Origin: Calditrichia bacterium
GTDB lineage: Bacteria; Calditrichota; Calditrichia; Calditrichales; J004
NCBI GenBank assembly: GCA_020635035.1
Contig: JACKAO010000005.1
Span: 248,001 to 312,000 of the forward strand
Reading direction: 5' to 3'
Length of the DNA stretch: 64,000 nt
Both the position numbers and the translations under genes were made by a program. Shown here in pieces: positions 1 to 7,542 of this stretch. Positions within the stretch are counted from its first letter, which is position 1, and each line of letters begins with the position of its first letter. The notes beneath the pieces are model-generated. The model searched no databases, was not told the origin of the DNA, and worked only from the letters and a program-made list of their open reading frames with translations.

Positions 1-423
1 TCTTGGACCTGCTTGAATTGTCCTTGGTTCTATCACAGGTAACACCATACCGGTTTGTGGATTCAGATCTGCGAATAATTCCGAGAACGTGCTTCCCTGA
101 ACTTCTTCTATATCCGGTTTATCTATCTCAAAAACGCCTACTGTTTGAGTGATATACTGATCTGAAGTTTTAATAAACAAATCCTTTTCAGCGATTGATT
201 GTTTTTCAGATGTATCTGAAATACTTATGAACAGTGTATTTTTATTGTTTTCAGTATTGAGACTGTCTTTAATAATATCCTGTGAATCAATTATATCAGA
301 GATGCGGATAACATCCTGCTGTAATTCTATTTTCCAGGAAGTATCCCATTTGGGCAGGCTTGGCTCATAAAGCTGGCAGGAACCAAGTATTAAAATTATG
401 AGAAATAAAGACATCCTTGTCAT
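1..423 (-). CDS. lipoprotein, 3' end cut by window edge
   Basis: An open frame reads leftward from ATG at 423 to the window edge without a stop, giving 141 residues of an incomplete protein. The N-terminus is a lipoprotein signal: a short hydrophobic run ends in LGSC with the lipidated Cys at residue 16. The mature part is rich in Asp, Ser, Thr and Glu and carries no catalytic motif I recognise. A GGAAGAGA ribosome binding site precedes the ATG. It is probably an envelope lipoprotein of unknown role. The start is well supported; the function is not. Confidence 0.75.
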   Translation of the reverse strand, partial: MTRMSLFLIILILGSCQLYEPSLPKWDTSWKIELQQDVIRISDIIDSQDIIKDSLNTENNKNTLFISISDTSEKQSIAEKDLFIKTSDQYITQTVGVFEIDKPDIEEVQGSTFSELFADLNPQTGMVLPVIEPRTIQAGPR

Positions 424-810
424 TTAATCTCTTCCATGAGTTATCGTTTCTTTTAACTATTTAAATTATCGGTAAGTAATCTCTTTATGTAAGGCTATTT
501 TCTGCATCTTAACTTTTTTATGGAAGTTTTACAGATTACAAAAAAGGCAATTAATTGTGCTAAGTCCTTATCTTTTATAGACAAAGGCTGTTTACTAAAC
601 CCTGCAAAACTGTGTCGGTATTTCAAACAATTTTTAGATTCTCTGGTCAATATCTTTTCAATATTAAACTATGGACTTTATAAAAGGAATAAACTCTCAG
701 CATTTTTTGAAATATTACATGAAACAGTGCCGTTCTATACAAGACCATTAATGATATTTTGACGATCAGCAGATTGTTTTGTAATTTTAGCAGCTTTTTA
801 ATAAGGATAC
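424..810. other. intergenic region, no supported gene
   Basis: This 387-base AT-rich gap separates the divergent lipoprotein and U32 genes. The open frames inside it lack ribosome binding sites and plausible protein composition. It should hold the promoters of both neighbours, but I could not fix any box with confidence. Confidence 0.5.
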
Positions 811-2223
811 ATGATGAATAATATTGAATTACTAATGCCGGCAGGCGATTTTGAAAAAATGCAATACGCCTTTGCATTTGGTGCAGATGCAGTTTATATG
901 GGAATACCGATGTTTTCTTTACGGGCCAGGGAAAACGGATTTAAAAGAGACTCAGTGGTCCAAGCCATCGAATATGCCCACAGCCTGGGTAAAAAAATCT
1001 ATGTTACCGCAAACATACTCCCACATAACCACAAAGTTAATCCTTTTATGAATTATATCGGGCAATTACTGGAACAAGCTCAGCCCGATGCCTGGATTAT
1101 GTCTGACCCGGGAATAATAATGATGACAAAGGAAAGATATCCGGATCAGGAAATTCATCTGTCCGTTCAGGCAAATACTGTTAACTACGCCACTGCAAAA
1201 TTCTGGGAGAAAACCGGGGTAAGCAGGATTATACTTTCCCGTGAGCTCACCATTAGGGAAATCAGGCAGATTCGTGAATATTGCCCCAACCTGGAATTGG
1301 AAGCTTTTGTTCATGGTGCCATTTGTATCGCCTACTCCGGACGTTGCCTTATTTCCAATTATATGTCCTATCGTGACCCTAACCAGGGAACATGCTCGCA
1401 TTCATGCCGCTGGCAGTTTAAAATGTATCAGAAAGAAAACAATCAACCGGCACACTGGCTGCAGGAAGCGCAATCCGCAGGTATAGAAACGGCCATAACC
1501 CAGCAAGGTGAAAGTTACGTTCCGGTAAAAGGCGATTATTACCTTGAAGAGACGGACCGTCCTGGTGAGTATATGCAACTGGATGAAGATGAGAACGGTA
1601 CTTACCTGATGAATGCCCGTGATTTGTGTGCAATCGAATATCTAGAAGAATTAAAGGATGCCGGGGTAAACAGTTTTAAAGTTGAAGGCCGCAATAAATC
1701 ATTATACTATGCATCACTGGTTGCCCGTGCTTACCGCAATGCGATTGATGACATGCACAATGGCCGACCATTTAATCCGCAAAATCTTACTGATGTCTTT
1801 GCCGCCGCCAATAAAGGATATATCGCCGGTTTTCTTAACGGCAATCCTGGAAAATCAGCACAGAAATTTGATGGGACTCGTGCTGAACAACAATGCTATC
1901 AATTTTCAGGGATTGTAAGGGAATATGATGAAGAACGTAAAATGATGAAGGTTGAACCCCGCAATCCGATTCGTAAAGGAATGGAACTGGAGCTTTTTGA
2001 CAAAACAACAACCCAGACCATCAAAGTCGAAAAAATATTAAATCCTAAATTCCGGGAAATCGAAGAGATACATGGAGGTTTGCACTATTGCTGGATTCCT
2101 TACCCGAAAAAACCTGCAGAATTTTCATTGCTGCGTGAGCAGACCGCAGAATTTAATCCTTATGAAGTTGAACTGACAAAACAACAAAGCGGTGGTTGCG
2201 GAGATGGCTGTGGATGTAATTAA
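811..2223 (+). CDS. U32 family peptidase-like protein (TrhP/RlhA-type RNA hydroxylation)
   Basis: This 470-residue protein belongs to family U32. Members once called collagenases are now known, for TrhP (YegQ) and RlhA of E. coli, to be needed for hydroxylation of tRNA uridine 34 or 23S rRNA. The N-terminus (LMPAGDFEKMQYAFAFGADAVY) is the usual barrel entry. The family signature lies at about residues 166-200: FVHGAICIAYSGRC followed by GTCSHSCRW, whose cysteines probably hold an iron-sulfur cluster. The C-terminus ends in a Cys-rich tail with Cys463, 467 and 469, seen in other U32 proteins. The ATG at 811 follows AAGGA at 803-807. Which RNA it modifies cannot be told from sequence. Confidence 0.9.
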   Translation: MMNNIELLMPAGDFEKMQYAFAFGADAVYMGIPMFSLRARENGFKRDSVVQAIEYAHSLGKKIYVTANILPHNHKVNPFMNYIGQLLEQAQPDAWIMSDPGIIMMTKERYPDQEIHLSVQANTVNYATAKFWEKTGVSRIILSRELTIREIRQIREYCPNLELEAFVHGAICIAYSGRCLISNYMSYRDPNQGTCSHSCRWQFKMYQKENNQPAHWLQEAQSAGIETAITQQGESYVPVKGDYYLEETDRPGEYMQLDEDENGTYLMNARDLCAIEYLEELKDAGVNSFKVEGRNKSLYYASLVARAYRNAIDDMHNGRPFNPQNLTDVFAAANKGYIAGFLNGNPGKSAQKFDGTRAEQQCYQFSGIVREYDEERKMMKVEPRNPIRKGMELELFDKTTTQTIKVEKILNPKFREIEEIHGGLHYCWIPYPKKPAEFSLLREQTAEFNPYEVELTKQQSGGCGDGCGCN

Positions 2224-2423
2224 CAATTCTTGAATATTTGAAGGTTTTCACGCTTACTGTGTTAAAATTTCAGGCACACTCCCCCACCTAATAATCCGGG
2301 TTGAGAGTAGATCTTCCTTTCAAAAAGATATTGCAACCTGATCAGGTTTATTCAACAGGAGATCATTACAATTTTCAGGCGTTAAATTTAAGATTAATAA
2401 AGTTTTCTTCCCGGATACACACA

Positions 2424-3641
2424 ATGTTCAAGAATATACTCAACCAATATAAAGCATCTTTCGGCGGTTTATCCCGTGATGCCTGGCTGTTAGCATGGGT
2501 CATGTTTATTAATCGTTCCGGATCGATGGTCATGTTTTTTCTGATGTTGTACCTGACAAACGAGATTAATATGGGTATTGAAACCGCAGGCAGATTATTC
2601 AGTCTTTACGGATTTGGTGCAATGGCCGGGGCATTTTTAGGTGGTTGGCTGAGCGACAAATACGGAACAAAACTTATTCAGATTTCCAGCTTGATAGTAA
2701 GCGGAATAGGTTACATCGTACTTTCATATGTCAAGGCACCTTTTACGATCGGTCTGATGCTTTTTTGCATAGCAGTTGTTGCTGAAGCGTTTCGCCCTGC
2801 GAGTACTGCTGCGATGGCCAGTGTATGTTCTCCGGAAACCCGCTTACGTGGATTTGCCTTGAATCGCCTGGCATTAAATCTTGGTATCGCCATCGGACCG
2901 GCAATCGGGGGATTTCTTGCTGTTTATGATTATTCACTTATTTTCTGGGTGGAAGGTTTTTCAAGCATTGCAGCTGCCACTTTTTTAATTTTACTTTTCC
3001 GTGATTCACAGATGGGCAAGAAGCTGACCGGTGCATTTTCATCGCCATTGGTTATATCCCCATTAAAAGATGTTATTTACATTCAGTTTCTAATAATACT
3101 AATTGCAATAGGTATAAGCTTTAATCAGCTTTTTAACACGTGGCCAATTTATTTAAAGGAATTCTACAATCTGAATGAAGATAATATCGGGCTATTGATC
3201 GCCATTAACGCGATCATTATAGTCTTGTTTGAGATGCCGCTTGTTCACAGGCTTGAACGAAAAAACATAATACATACAATTGCAATCGGTTCTTTTCTGC
3301 TTTGTTTTGGTTTTGGAGCAATAATGTTCTCTAACAGTGTCCCTTATGCCGTGTTTACAGTTATTATCTGGACCATAGGAGAAATGCTCACTTTTCCGCT
3401 GGTGGTTACATTTATTGCAAATCGTGCACATGACAGCCGGCGCGGAGCATATATGGGTCTGATGACTTTTACTTTTTCAGTATCATCAGTTATTGGCCCT
3501 GTCTATGGCTCATGGATATACAAAAACATGGGTGAAAATACGTTATGGCTTTCTTTGATTATTTTAGGGCTTTTAACAATTCCAGGTTATCTTTTTATAG
3601 ATTACAGTTCTAAAAAAATGGCATTAAAATCAGCTATTTAA
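2424..3641 (+). CDS. MFS transporter
   Basis: A 405-residue major facilitator superfamily permease with about twelve hydrophobic segments in the inner membrane. Motif A is clear after the second segment (GGWLSDKYGTK, about residues 73-83), and RLRGFALNRLALNLG resembles the loop and helix of drug/proton antiporters such as MdtH. The open frame extends upstream to 2301, but those 41 residues are polar and unlike MFS, so I start at the internal ATG at 2424 (MFKNIL). The ribosome binding site there is weak. Its stop overlaps the stop of the convergent DoxX-type gene in a shared TTAA. Substrate unknown; a multidrug or metabolite exporter is likely. Confidence 0.85.
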   Translation: MFKNILNQYKASFGGLSRDAWLLAWVMFINRSGSMVMFFLMLYLTNEINMGIETAGRLFSLYGFGAMAGAFLGGWLSDKYGTKLIQISSLIVSGIGYIVLSYVKAPFTIGLMLFCIAVVAEAFRPASTAAMASVCSPETRLRGFALNRLALNLGIAIGPAIGGFLAVYDYSLIFWVEGFSSIAAATFLILLFRDSQMGKKLTGAFSSPLVISPLKDVIYIQFLIILIAIGISFNQLFNTWPIYLKEFYNLNEDNIGLLIAINAIIIVLFEMPLVHRLERKNIIHTIAIGSFLLCFGFGAIMFSNSVPYAVFTVIIWTIGEMLTFPLVVTFIANRAHDSRRGAYMGLMTFTFSVSSVIGPVYGSWIYKNMGENTLWLSLIILGLLTIPGYLFIDYSSKKMALKSAI

Positions 3642-4192
3642 TCTTTTTTCCCAAATTTCATCTCAATTAAGTAGTCGAAGCTTAATCTTCCCGGGCCATA
3701 AACAATAAGAGTTAAAAGCATGACCATATATGTAACCACATTTTCTGCACCGTTCTGAAGGATTACAAATTTACCCTTCTCAGTAAGCCAATCATAATTA
3801 CCATATTCCTGTAATATCTCACGGCCCATATTTAATCTTTCAGCGATTTCAGGTACACTGGACTGTCCGATTACAGACCATCCGTTATCAATATGAACTG
3901 TAAAAAATGCAACCAGCAAAGTAATAATAAGTGGAATCGAGATAATACGTGTTCCCAAACCGAAGAACAAAAGAACAAATCCAGCACTTTCTGTTACAGC
4001 AGATAAATAAGCATTCAAATATGGAAATGGGATTCCCAGGCTGTCAAACCACATAGCTGTTCCATCAATATGGCCTAATTTCATTGTAGCCGGCCCGATG
4101 AAAACAAATACAAGTAATAATCTCAAACCCAATAAAGGTATATCCTGAAAAAGTCTAACCTTTTCCCTGAATGTGTTAAGTAAATTTAACAT
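3638..4192 (-). CDS. DoxX family membrane protein, HvfX-like
   Basis: A 184-residue integral membrane protein with four hydrophobic segments. The pattern GLRLLLVFVFIGPATMK, then a WFDSLGIPFPYLNAY stretch, GLGTRIISIPLIITLLVAFFTVH and a C-terminal VYGPGRLSFD, is that of HvfX-type DoxX proteins, which in other bacteria sit beside copper-binding RiPP genes (HvfA precursor, HvfB MNIO enzyme, HvfC). None of those partners is seen nearby, so here it stands alone. The region between segments three and four is longer than I expect and holds a polar insert (about residues 105-145). Its function in isolation is unknown. Confidence 0.8.
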   Translation of the reverse strand: MLNLLNTFREKVRLFQDIPLLGLRLLLVFVFIGPATMKLGHIDGTAMWFDSLGIPFPYLNAYLSAVTESAGFVLLFFGLGTRIISIPLIITLLVAFFTVHIDNGWSVIGQSSVPEIAERLNMGREILQEYGNYDWLTEKGKFVILQNGAENVVTYMVMLLTLIVYGPGRLSFDYLIEMKFGKKD

Positions 4193-4326
4193 TTTATTCT
4201 CCTGTGATTTGCAATGATGGGCTTAAAATAAGGAAAAGGAATTTTTGATTTATCACTTTATTATATGGAAAATTGTATCTTTTTTATCACATAGAAACAC
4301 AAGAAGTGCATGTGTAAATACTGGTA

Positions 4327-5376
4327 TTAATCTTCCCATTCATAAAGATAATCTGAAGGATGGAATTTGTTTTCATTCCCGTCATTCACAGAGAATTCGG
4401 CCGGACCGTAAATGCTGGCAGATCCAAACTGTCCCTGCTTGTTTAGCGCATAATATCGGATATTGAATGCTGGACGGCCATTTTCTTTAATCAGTTCTTT
4501 TGTTTTTGCATGAGAAATAACTCTTTTGATTCCTTCCATGCAGGCATCTTTAGGAGACATTCCATTTCGCATCAGCTCGACTATAAGGAAACTGGTTAAG
4601 TTTTTAAGATTTTCTTCGCCACGGCCGGTTGATCCGCAAGCACCAACCTCGTTATCAACATACAGCCCGGCACCGATAATAGGGCTATCACCTATTCTTC
4701 CGGCTATTTTATAACTCAACCCACTGGTTGTAGTTACACCGGAAATATTTCCTTTAAGATCTATACCCAGGCAGGTAATTGTACCATATGTGTAATTAAC
4801 ACCCTTATAAGCTTTCCCTTTATTATCAATTTCAGGTGGAAACCAATTATCATCCGGATCGCGCGTTTCTTTCCATTTTAACCATTGTTCACGCGCTCTT
4901 TCTGTTAAAAGATTTGTCTCTTTAAAGCCGTGTGCCTTAGCGAAACGCAATGCTCCTTTGCCAACCAACAACACATGATCAGACCTTTCCATAACCAACC
5001 GTGCCACTTTACTTGGAGTTTTAATATTTTGAAGTGCACCAACTGCTCCCGCATTGTGTGTGGGACCATGCATGCAGCAGGAATCAAGCTCAACAACACC
5101 ATCTTCATTTGGTAAGCCGCCAAAACCTACCGTCATATCTTCCGGATCTTCTTCAACTATATTTACACCGGCAATAACAGCATCCAGTGCATCCGCTCCC
5201 TTATTAATCATTTCCATGGCTTTCTCAGTTGCACGGATACCATTATAACTCGAGATAACCAAGGGCGTTGAACCATTTTGAATTATTTCATTTTCAAGAA
5301 TTGCACTATGGCTTTTAAAAACAAAAGTGCTGCCTATACCAAATGCACTTGTTTTTAGAAAAGATCTGCGTATCAT
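4327..5376 (-). CDS. N4-(beta-N-acetylglucosaminyl)-L-asparaginase family, Tat-exported
   Basis: A 349-residue N-terminal nucleophile hydrolase of the glycosylasparaginase/isoaspartyl peptidase family. Such enzymes cleave themselves to expose a Thr that then hydrolyses asparagine or glycoasparagine amide bonds. The cleavage point is Gly198-Thr199 in YGTITCLG, followed by SGVTTTSGL and the substrate loop GRIGDSPIIGAG. Human and Elizabethkingia enzymes have Asp before the Thr; Gly is common in other family members. The start is a twin-arginine signal, RRSFLK at residues 3-8, so export of the folded enzyme is expected. It lies 18 bases downstream of dacB on the same strand, suggesting one envelope-related operon. 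Confidence 0.88.
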   Translation of the reverse strand: MIRRSFLKTSAFGIGSTFVFKSHSAILENEIIQNGSTPLVISSYNGIRATEKAMEMINKGADALDAVIAGVNIVEEDPEDMTVGFGGLPNEDGVVELDSCCMHGPTHNAGAVGALQNIKTPSKVARLVMERSDHVLLVGKGALRFAKAHGFKETNLLTERAREQWLKWKETRDPDDNWFPPEIDNKGKAYKGVNYTYGTITCLGIDLKGNISGVTTTSGLSYKIAGRIGDSPIIGAGLYVDNEVGACGSTGRGEENLKNLTSFLIVELMRNGMSPKDACMEGIKRVISHAKTKELIKENGRPAFNIRYYALNKQGQFGSASIYGPAEFSVNDGNENKFHPSDYLYEWED

Positions 5377-5394
5377 AGTAATTCTCCGGTAGCT

Positions 5395-6879
5395 TTACTC
5401 CTTATAATTTGTAAGAAGAATACATATTTTATCCTGAAAATTATTAATATACGATGTAGGTACTGAATAATGATTTACCATAATAACAAAAAGATAATCA
5501 TTCCCATCTCTGTCGGTTGTATACCCGGATAAACTTCTTACATAACGGACATAACCTGTTTTTGCCCTTACAACCCCCTGGGCAACAGTATCCTTCATAC
5601 GGCTTTTTATTGTTCCATCAACTCCAGCTATAGGCAGAGAATCATAAAATGGTTTAAAATTTTTACTCTTGTACATATGTCTTAATATTGCAGCAGTTGA
5701 AAACGGACTGACTAAATTCATTCTGCTGAGTCCTGATCCGTCTACTGATATTGCAAGATTATCCGGGACACCTATCCCTGCCAGCCAATCTGAAATTATC
5801 TGTGAACTTTCCCGTGCAGAACCTTTTTTATTTATTTCTGCCCCAAGAGTTTTAAATATTTGTTCCGCATAAAAATTATGACTGCCTTTATTAACAACTT
5901 TCACCATTTGTGCCAGATTTTTTGAATAAGCTGTAAAAATGTGGGATAATGAATCTGGCGAATTTAGATTAAAGTTACTATCATCAGTCAGAATATGCCC
6001 CTTTAAAGATATACCTTCTCTGATTAAAACATCAGCCAACACAGTTACAAACCAGGATGCCGGGTCTTCAATTGTTATTGAAAGCGAAGATTCTCTTTTA
6101 GATACCGGTAAGCCTCCAGTGATAACAATCTCATTTTTACCCCGGGTACGATCAATCCTTAGGGTTGAATTTGAGTCACTGCTAATGGTCGTTGCAGTAT
6201 TAAGAATATTAAAATATTCTGAGACCGGATTCGTTGTTACTACAACATTGTCACCGGGCTTTTCTCCCGGTTTAATGGTAATATCAACGCAATTATCATT
6301 AAAGGATAGCGCACCTATCTGAGCTGAATACCAGTATGGCTCGTCATCCCAATTCCAGCCATAACCAAGTTTATTTCCGCTAAAGAATGATTCATTTCCG
6401 ATTAAATCACCATCAATTTCATTTATTCCATGTGCTTTTAATGAATCTGCCCAATCCTTAAAAAATGCAAGAATATCGCTATCCCTGAAACGTCCTGAAA
6501 TGGAAGGATCACCCATTCCCCTTACAATAAGATTCCCGTCAAGAACCCCTGCATTTATCTTCCCGGATTGGTAAAATTCAGTCTTAAACTGGTAAGTGCT
6601 ATCAAGTAATTCCAGCGCACTTGCTGTTGTATAAAGCTTTTCATTAGAAGCTGGAACAAACAGTTTTTTTTCATTATGGCTGTATATCGTTTCATTATCT
6701 TTAAGTGCTTCTATATATAAACCGACTTGGGCGTTTGCTAATTCAGGATCATCTACGAGATAATTAACTTCCTGAATAAATTTTTCCCTGTTTGTTAAAC
6801 TATGTTCTATTTTGGTTGGAGCGCAGGATATAAAAAGAAATATGCTGCCAAAGGTAATAGCAAAAAGAATTGGTTTCAT
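5395..6879 (-). CDS. dacB: D-alanyl-D-alanine carboxypeptidase/endopeptidase, PBP4 type
   Basis: This 494-residue peptidase S13 protein trims or opens peptidoglycan cross-links in the periplasm. All three penicillin-binding motifs are visible: SxxK as Ser78-Lys81 (ASNEKL), SxN as Ser333-Asn335 (GSHNFYAE) and KTG at 440-442 (RAKTGYV). The N-terminus is a lipoprotein signal with LFISC and Cys19, so the enzyme is probably membrane anchored, whereas E. coli PBP4 is soluble. It is first in a two-gene unit with the asparaginase-like gene. The HU terminator lies just upstream. Confidence 0.92.
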   Translation of the reverse strand: MKPILFAITFGSIFLFISCAPTKIEHSLTNREKFIQEVNYLVDDPELANAQVGLYIEALKDNETIYSHNEKKLFVPASNEKLYTTASALELLDSTYQFKTEFYQSGKINAGVLDGNLIVRGMGDPSISGRFRDSDILAFFKDWADSLKAHGINEIDGDLIGNESFFSGNKLGYGWNWDDEPYWYSAQIGALSFNDNCVDITIKPGEKPGDNVVVTTNPVSEYFNILNTATTISSDSNSTLRIDRTRGKNEIVITGGLPVSKRESSLSITIEDPASWFVTVLADVLIREGISLKGHILTDDSNFNLNSPDSLSHIFTAYSKNLAQMVKVVNKGSHNFYAEQIFKTLGAEINKKGSARESSQIISDWLAGIGVPDNLAISVDGSGLSRMNLVSPFSTAAILRHMYKSKNFKPFYDSLPIAGVDGTIKSRMKDTVAQGVVRAKTGYVRYVRSLSGYTTDRDGNDYLFVIMVNHYSVPTSYINNFQDKICILLTNYKE

Positions 6880-6908
6880 GGGACAAACCTGTTTTTATTT
6901 AAATTCAA

Positions 6909-6943
6909 GAAAAAAAAAGGCGGAAAGATATTTCTCCCCGCCT
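6909..6943 (-). terminator. Rho-independent terminator of the HU gene
   Basis: Read on the minus strand, an 11-bp stem with two G-U pairs (AGGCGGGGAGA against TCTTTCCGCCT) closes a four-base loop and is followed by a run of about nine T. It lies 19 bases past the HU stop codon. Confidence 0.85.
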
Positions 6944-6961
6944 CAAAAAGATCAGATAAAA

Positions 6962-7234
6962 TTAAGCAACAGCGTCTTTTAAACCTTTACCTGCTTTAAA
7001 AGTAGGAACTTTTCTTGCAGGAATTTTAATTTCTGCGCCGGTCTGCGGATTGCGTCCGGTACGTGCACTTCTTTGAGAAACACCGAATGTGCCAAAACCA
7101 ACAAGGCTAACACTATCACCTTTACCAAGAGCACCTTTAACTGCATCAACAAAAGAATTTAATGCATCTTCAGCTGCTTTTTTGGAAACGCCTGCATCTT
7201 CAGCCATTTTGGCAACGAGTTCTTGCTTAGTCAT
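6962..7234 (-). CDS. hup: HU family DNA-binding protein
   Basis: A 90-residue nucleoid protein of the HU/IHF family. It bends and compacts DNA as a dimer. The family pattern is complete: helical N-terminus MTKQELVAKMAE, the VSLVGFGTFGV strand, the DNA-binding arm with GRNPQTGAEI and the proline-bearing tip IPARKVPTFKAG. A very strong AGGAGG site sits ten bases upstream of the ATG. A weak minus-strand promoter may lie at 7265-7293 (TTGACT, 17-base spacer, TTAAAC). It is monocistronic, with its own terminator. Confidence 0.97.
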   Translation of the reverse strand: MTKQELVAKMAEDAGVSKKAAEDALNSFVDAVKGALGKGDSVSLVGFGTFGVSQRSARTGRNPQTGAEIKIPARKVPTFKAGKGLKDAVA

Positions 7235-7542
7235 TTTACACGACCTCCTGTAGTTAGTAAATTTGTTTAATTTAAGTTAGATCTATTAGTCAAAATGTGG
7301 ATTTTCAAATATCTGTAGTATCCCATACAAAAGCAAGAAAAACTTGATATAACAACAATTATTCTTGCATCACATCTCGAATAAAATAAGATAACAACAC
7401 AAAACATAATATAAAAATCTAAAATTGCAACATAATATCCAAGTATACATTTCATTGGTTATTTTTTTAGATCAAATATTTGTTGTAATATTTTTTTTGT
7501 GTAAATTTTAGGCTCACCGTTAAACATACCAAAGGTATAAGA
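7235..7542. other. divergent intergenic region between HU and nagB
   Basis: This 308-base, very AT-rich stretch separates two divergent genes and must carry both promoters. Small frames inside have no ribosome binding site and look like chance. Beyond the weak HU promoter noted in that entry I see no clear operator or RNA structure. Confidence 0.5.

Noticed and set aside
520..762. 80-residue open frame in the first large gap
   Set aside because: No ribosome binding site, odd composition, and an overlapping frame on the other strand of similar quality; looks like chance in AT-rich DNA.
4245..4466. 73-residue frame opposite the asparaginase 3' end
   Set aside because: Lies mostly inside the well-supported asparaginase gene on the other strand and has no family features.
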